Below are positions 6,548-9,663 of a stretch of DNA of 9,663 nucleotides, one piece after another. The translations under genes and the position numbers were made by a program. The notes under the pieces were generated by a model. The model did not search any database and was not told the origin of the DNA. It saw only the letters and a list, made by a program, of their open reading frames with translations. Source of the DNA: Smithella sp. ME-1. GTDB taxonomy: Bacteria; Desulfobacterota; Syntrophia; Syntrophales; Smithellaceae. The number at the start of each line of letters is the position of its first letter. Positions within the stretch are counted from its first letter, which is position 1. The stretch spans positions 1 to 9,663 of the forward strand of contig AWGX01000060.1 in assembly GCA_000495415.1 (NCBI GenBank). Direction: 5' to 3'.

Positions 6548-8265
6548 TACCATCGATAATGGATGATCGCACCCCTTCCGGCGAAAGAGATGTTTTCAGC
6601 ATGCTTGCCGCCGGACCTGATGACTGGATGATAATGCATTCGCTTGACCTTGCACCTTGGAACCGGGGATTACGGACAGAGATCGACTTTGTTGTCATTG
6701 TCCCCGACTGTGGCATTCTTTGCATTGAAGTCAAGTCGCATTCAATCATAACATTTGATGGCACTTATTGGACCCCCCCGGAAATCAAACGTTCACCATT
6801 CAAGCAGGCAGCTGATGGCCGGCATACTTTTTACCGTCGTCTGCGTGATATAGCACCACAATTTCGGAATGTTCCGGTTGTGCATATGTGCATTTTCCCG
6901 AACGCATCGTTCCATTTACATGTCAATATGTCTGTACAACAATGGGAATTGATGGATAACCGCGTATTCAGAACCTTTAAAGATTCATCTGATTTCTGCC
7001 AAGACATAAAATTAAGAATTGCGGAAAGTATTAATGCAGATGGAAAACTTAATCATCTCAGGAATCCTCTTTCTGAGAGTCAGGTTCAATCAATTGTCAA
7101 TTACTGCCTGCCAGTACAGAAATACCACCCTAATGCACGTGAGGAAATCATGTTACGCGAACAGGCGATTGAACGCATATTGCGCGATCAGCAAAAACCT
7201 GTTCTCAAGCTTGCATTTGCAAATGACAGGATAATTGTCTCTGGCGGCGCAGGGACAGGTAAGACACTTATCTCAATGGAACTGGCAAGGCGAAAGGCTG
7301 AATCGGGACAAAGAGTAGCCTTGCTTTGCTTCAATCGGCTTATTGGTCAGTGGATGAAAGAACAAATGGGACGAATCACACCGACTTTACCTAATCTCAT
7401 CGTCGGCCGATCGATCCAAGTCATGGCTGAGCTGACAGGTTTGGACATTCCGGAAACACCTGATGGCAATTATTGGAGTAAAGAGTTACCCATGAAACTG
7501 GAAGAAAAATTGACTGACCCGGAGATTGGTATAATAGCATCCTTTGATTATCTTGTGCTCGATGAAACACAAGATATTCTTTTACGTCCCGCAATCTGGC
7601 AGTGCTTGTTTCACTTTCTGAACGGCGGCATAAGAGATGGGAAGTATGCATTATTTGGCGATTTTGAACATCAGGTATTTGGAGAGCACGAACTGTTAAA
7701 GAAAGCATTGGACAAATTATTACAAGATGCTCAACCGGCAAAGTGGAAGTTATCGGAAAACTGTCGGAACTATAGCATTATAGGTGAAACCGCCGTACAG
7801 CTCAGCGGATTTGATGAGAAAATATATACAGGCTACATGCGACAGGGCGGCAGCATTGCCAACTACAACATTCTCTTTTATGCTACAGAAGATGAACAAG
7901 CGCGCAAGCTTTCTGGGCTATTGAAAGAATTTAAACAGCAAGGTTACCGTCCGGAAGAAATAACTGTTTTATCGTTTTCAGCAGAGAGATGTGTTGCAAA
8001 AAGTCAGCAGATGAAAGCATATCAGATTCATCCGGCATGGCAGCAAGGCCGATTCACTCATTATTGCACCGTTCAGGCCTTCAAGGGTTTGGAGAACAAA
8101 ATAATAATTCTTACAGATGTATCTCCTAGTGAAGCAGAGTTTCATCGTGATCTGTTCTATACCGGGATGACACGGGCAACGGAATCAGTCCGTGTCTTAT
8201 GCAATATCAAATGCCAGGAAACATTACTCAGGTGGCTGACAAAAGGAGGGTTTACGTGTGTCTGA
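6535..8265 (+). CDS. NERD nuclease-domain/UvrD-type SF1 helicase fusion
   Basis: This 576-aa protein has two parts. Residues 15-130 form a NERD domain: SGE (15-17), RTEIDFVVIVPD (47-58) with D51, and ILCIEVKS (61-68) with E65 and K67, the D...ExK pattern of a restriction-like nuclease fold. Residues 205-570 form a superfamily 1 helicase: Walker A GGAGTGKT (237-244), motif II VLDETQD (341-347), motif III FGDFEHQVF (374-382), motif IV-like SENCRN (407-412), motif V TVQAFKGLENKIIIL (512-526) and motif VI FYTGMTRATESVRVL (541-555). All catalytic residues appear intact, so it should hydrolyse ATP, move on DNA and perhaps cut it. It overlaps protein B by 13 bases and the DrmA-like gene by 8, so it is firmly inside the operon. 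NERD-UvrD fusions occur in several defence loci, but this is not one of the DISARM genes I know. A C7 run lies at 6773-6779. Confidence 0.92.
   Translation: MARMIPSIMDDRTPSGERDVFSMLAAGPDDWMIMHSLDLAPWNRGLRTEIDFVVIVPDCGILCIEVKSHSIITFDGTYWTPPEIKRSPFKQAADGRHTFYRRLRDIAPQFRNVPVVHMCIFPNASFHLHVNMSVQQWELMDNRVFRTFKDSSDFCQDIKLRIAESINADGKLNHLRNPLSESQVQSIVNYCLPVQKYHPNAREEIMLREQAIERILRDQQKPVLKLAFANDRIIVSGGAGTGKTLISMELARRKAESGQRVALLCFNRLIGQWMKEQMGRITPTLPNLIVGRSIQVMAELTGLDIPETPDGNYWSKELPMKLEEKLTDPEIGIIASFDYLVLDETQDILLRPAIWQCLFHFLNGGIRDGKYALFGDFEHQVFGEHELLKKALDKLLQDAQPAKWKLSENCRNYSIIGETAVQLSGFDEKIYTGYMRQGGSIANYNILFYATEDEQARKLSGLLKEFKQQGYRPEEITVLSFSAERCVAKSQQMKAYQIHPAWQQGRFTHYCTVQAFKGLENKIIILTDVSPSEAEFHRDLFYTGMTRATESVRVLCNIKCQETLLRWLTKGGFTCV
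6773..6779 (+). repeat. C7 homopolymer in the NERD domain
   Basis: Seven consecutive C bases lie in codons for T-P-P after the NERD EVK motif. Slippage would remove the helicase half of the protein. Confidence 0.75.
8243..8249 (+). promoter_or_regulatory. strong ribosome site fixing a GTG start
   Basis: AAGGAGG is a full match to the Shine-Dalgarno consensus, 8 bases before GTG 8258. A second GTG at 8256 is in a frame that stops after eight codons, so 8258 is the real start. The site lies within the last codons of the NERD-helicase gene. Confidence 0.85.
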
Positions 8266-9663
8266 AAGATCTGAACTCATAGCTTGTATTCGGAGCGAAA
8301 TTGTGGGTCCTTCCCGCCTGCTCGAAACACAGGCAATAGCAACATTTCACGAGAGAGTCTTTGCGGATCCTATTTCGCTGCGCCGAGGCCCCCTTGGATG
8401 GCAACCGACTGCGGAAAGCTCAATTGAAGAAATACTTTATTATGACAGGGAAACACCGCATCGAAAATATGGTGCCGGTCTTTTGCACCCTGAAGGTATA
8501 ACCCTTGTAAGTCCTGTCTCTCCCGACATATCTGCATCCAATGCTACTGACACATTAGGCATTGATCCTGATGAGAGCGAAACGCTGAGCAACAACTCTG
8601 AAGAAAATATAGCGGATACCAATGTCAGTGACAGTGCCGATTCCGATGCTGAAGATGATTTTGAAGTCACAAGCGCCGACGTTCGGCATCCATCAACCAT
8701 CGGTATTACTTTCTGTGTAAAGTTAAGAGCCAATGGCAGGATAATTGTTCATTTGCCACAAAACCGGCGCTTTGCTTGGCAGGATGAAGGAAACCAGCCA
8801 TTCCCTTTGAACGGCAGGTATGAGTTTGCCAAACGCCAGTGGATTGATGAACAAGGCCAGATAAGAGAATCTCCAATGTGGCGCCGTCGGCCAGCGTTAT
8901 TGCCAAACACAACGATCATAATCAATCGTGATGAACTTCTTACAGGTAAACCGATTTTCAGAGAAGTGTCAATGCCGGAGGCATCACCGATAGAACTGCG
9001 CCTTGACATTTTTCCGCGTCAAATTAAAAATCAACATGATGTTTGGCTGGTGACAGCTGTTCTCCGTAATAAAAGTTCGATTAATGGGCCAATAGACCAC
9101 CGTGAGCAGGTTCTCTACCAAACCTATTTTGAGGTATTGGTTGAAAACGGTCTGTTGGAAAAGTATCCCGAAAGTCCACGACCATTCTCACAACTTGATT
9201 CTGACGAGCAGTCACTTGCACTGCTTTACCGTGAATCTGCAACATGGGCTATTGGTCACGGGTGCGCCGCTGGCTGGTATGCAGAACCCGATCAGGCTCC
9301 GGATAAAATATATACAGATGTCATGCCAGCTGTGCAAGTTCCCAGTATAACTCCCGACATTAAAAAAAATGGGTGCGACGAACAAATCCGTCTATCCATG
9401 CGGTTACTTGCAACATTGCCGGATGATCTGAAAGGACCAGCATGGCAATCTCTTACAAACCTTGCAGATGAATACGCCAGATGGATACAACAAAATCGTG
9501 ATGAAGCGAATTTACTAACGCCTGAGCTTCTGGCAGTTGCAATCCGCCACCTTGATGTCTGTAATGCTTGTCTCTGTCGAATCAATGCCGGTATTAATGC
9601 ACTCCGTAATGATCAGCATATCCGAACAGCTTTCAAACTCGCAAACCTGTCTATGCTTCTCCA
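8258..9663 (+). CDS. drmA: DrmA-like DISARM helicase, N-terminal part (3' end outside window)
   Basis: The frame is open from GTG 8258 to the window edge (468 codons) with no stop. It starts 8 bases before the end of the NERD-helicase gene. There is no ATG until about residue 207, so the GTG with its AAGGAGG site is the start. Features in order resemble the N-terminus of DrmA as I remember it: a short helix and IVGPSR (15-20); YYDRETPHRKYGAGLLHP (61-78), like the 'P-R-Y-TG-L-P' block; an acidic serine/aspartate linker at about 86-141; HPSTIGITF (144-152), like 'PSS-GLSF'; WAIGHGCAAGW (330-340), like 'AVGHG...W'; and RINAGI...AFKLANLSML (up to 467), like 'AFR-ANRAM'. The helicase motifs should follow beyond the window, so none can be seen. 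DrmA is the core helicase of DISARM, acting with DrmB (DUF1998). The match rests on memory of the pattern, not on alignment; another large defence helicase with a similar N-terminus is possible. Confidence 0.65.
   Translation, partial: MSERSELIACIRSEIVGPSRLLETQAIATFHERVFADPISLRRGPLGWQPTAESSIEEILYYDRETPHRKYGAGLLHPEGITLVSPVSPDISASNATDTLGIDPDESETLSNNSEENIADTNVSDSADSDAEDDFEVTSADVRHPSTIGITFCVKLRANGRIIVHLPQNRRFAWQDEGNQPFPLNGRYEFAKRQWIDEQGQIRESPMWRRRPALLPNTTIIINRDELLTGKPIFREVSMPEASPIELRLDIFPRQIKNQHDVWLVTAVLRNKSSINGPIDHREQVLYQTYFEVLVENGLLEKYPESPRPFSQLDSDEQSLALLYRESATWAIGHGCAAGWYAEPDQAPDKIYTDVMPAVQVPSITPDIKKNGCDEQIRLSMRLLATLPDDLKGPAWQSLTNLADEYARWIQQNRDEANLLTPELLAVAIRHLDVCNACLCRINAGINALRNDQHIRTAFKLANLSMLL

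Noticed and set aside
9102..9350. 82-aa + strand frame inside the DrmA-like gene
   Set aside because: It is out of frame within the long open DrmA-like reading frame, with no ribosome site and no recognisable sequence.

Overview
All genes that I can support lie on the + strand. The window looks like part of a bacterial accessory (defence-island) region. There are no tRNA, rRNA, ribosomal or metabolic genes, and no transposase or CRISPR array. GC content is moderate and uneven: the stretch from about 600 to 2660 is clearly AT-rich by eye, and the part after 4000 is richer in GC. Strong Shine-Dalgarno sites, GTG starts and tightly overlapping genes indicate a bacterium. A Gram-negative host is plausible but cannot be settled from this window.

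Layout. (1) 1-594: the 3' part of a gene for an ERCC4/XPF-type nuclease domain protein whose start lies before the window. (2) An AT-rich gap with a good sigma70-like promoter (654-681), then a PD-(D/E)XK nuclease-family gene (717-1931). (3) A 118-base gap carrying a 12-bp perfect palindrome, then a 62-aa small protein (2050-2238), a Vsr mismatch endonuclease (2248-2661) and a C5-cytosine DNA methyltransferase (2658-3902). The last two share an ATGA stop/start overlap. (4) A 53-base gap filled by a strong dyad that covers a consensus -10 box and the next gene's GTG codon. (5) Two unrecognised proteins (3956-4939 and 4943-6547), in the same reading frame and separated only by one TAG codon and one lysine codon. 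(6) A NERD-nuclease/UvrD-type helicase fusion (6535-8265). (7) The first 468 codons of a protein (GTG at 8258, running off the window) whose N-terminal pattern resembles DrmA, the large helicase of DISARM anti-phage systems.

How they may work together. Genes 2050 to the window end are close or overlapping and probably form one defence module. The methyltransferase would mark self DNA. Vsr would repair the T:G mismatches that 5-methylcytosine deamination creates. The NERD-helicase and the DrmA-like helicase would act on unmodified invading DNA. A cytosine methyltransferase plus DrmA recalls class 2 DISARM. However, a split pair of unknown proteins and a NERD-UvrD helicase occupy the place between them, which is not the DISARM layout I know. 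This is the main candidate for an undescribed variant or sister system. Genes expected just past the right edge, if the idea is right, are drmB (DUF1998) and drmC (phospholipase-D-like).
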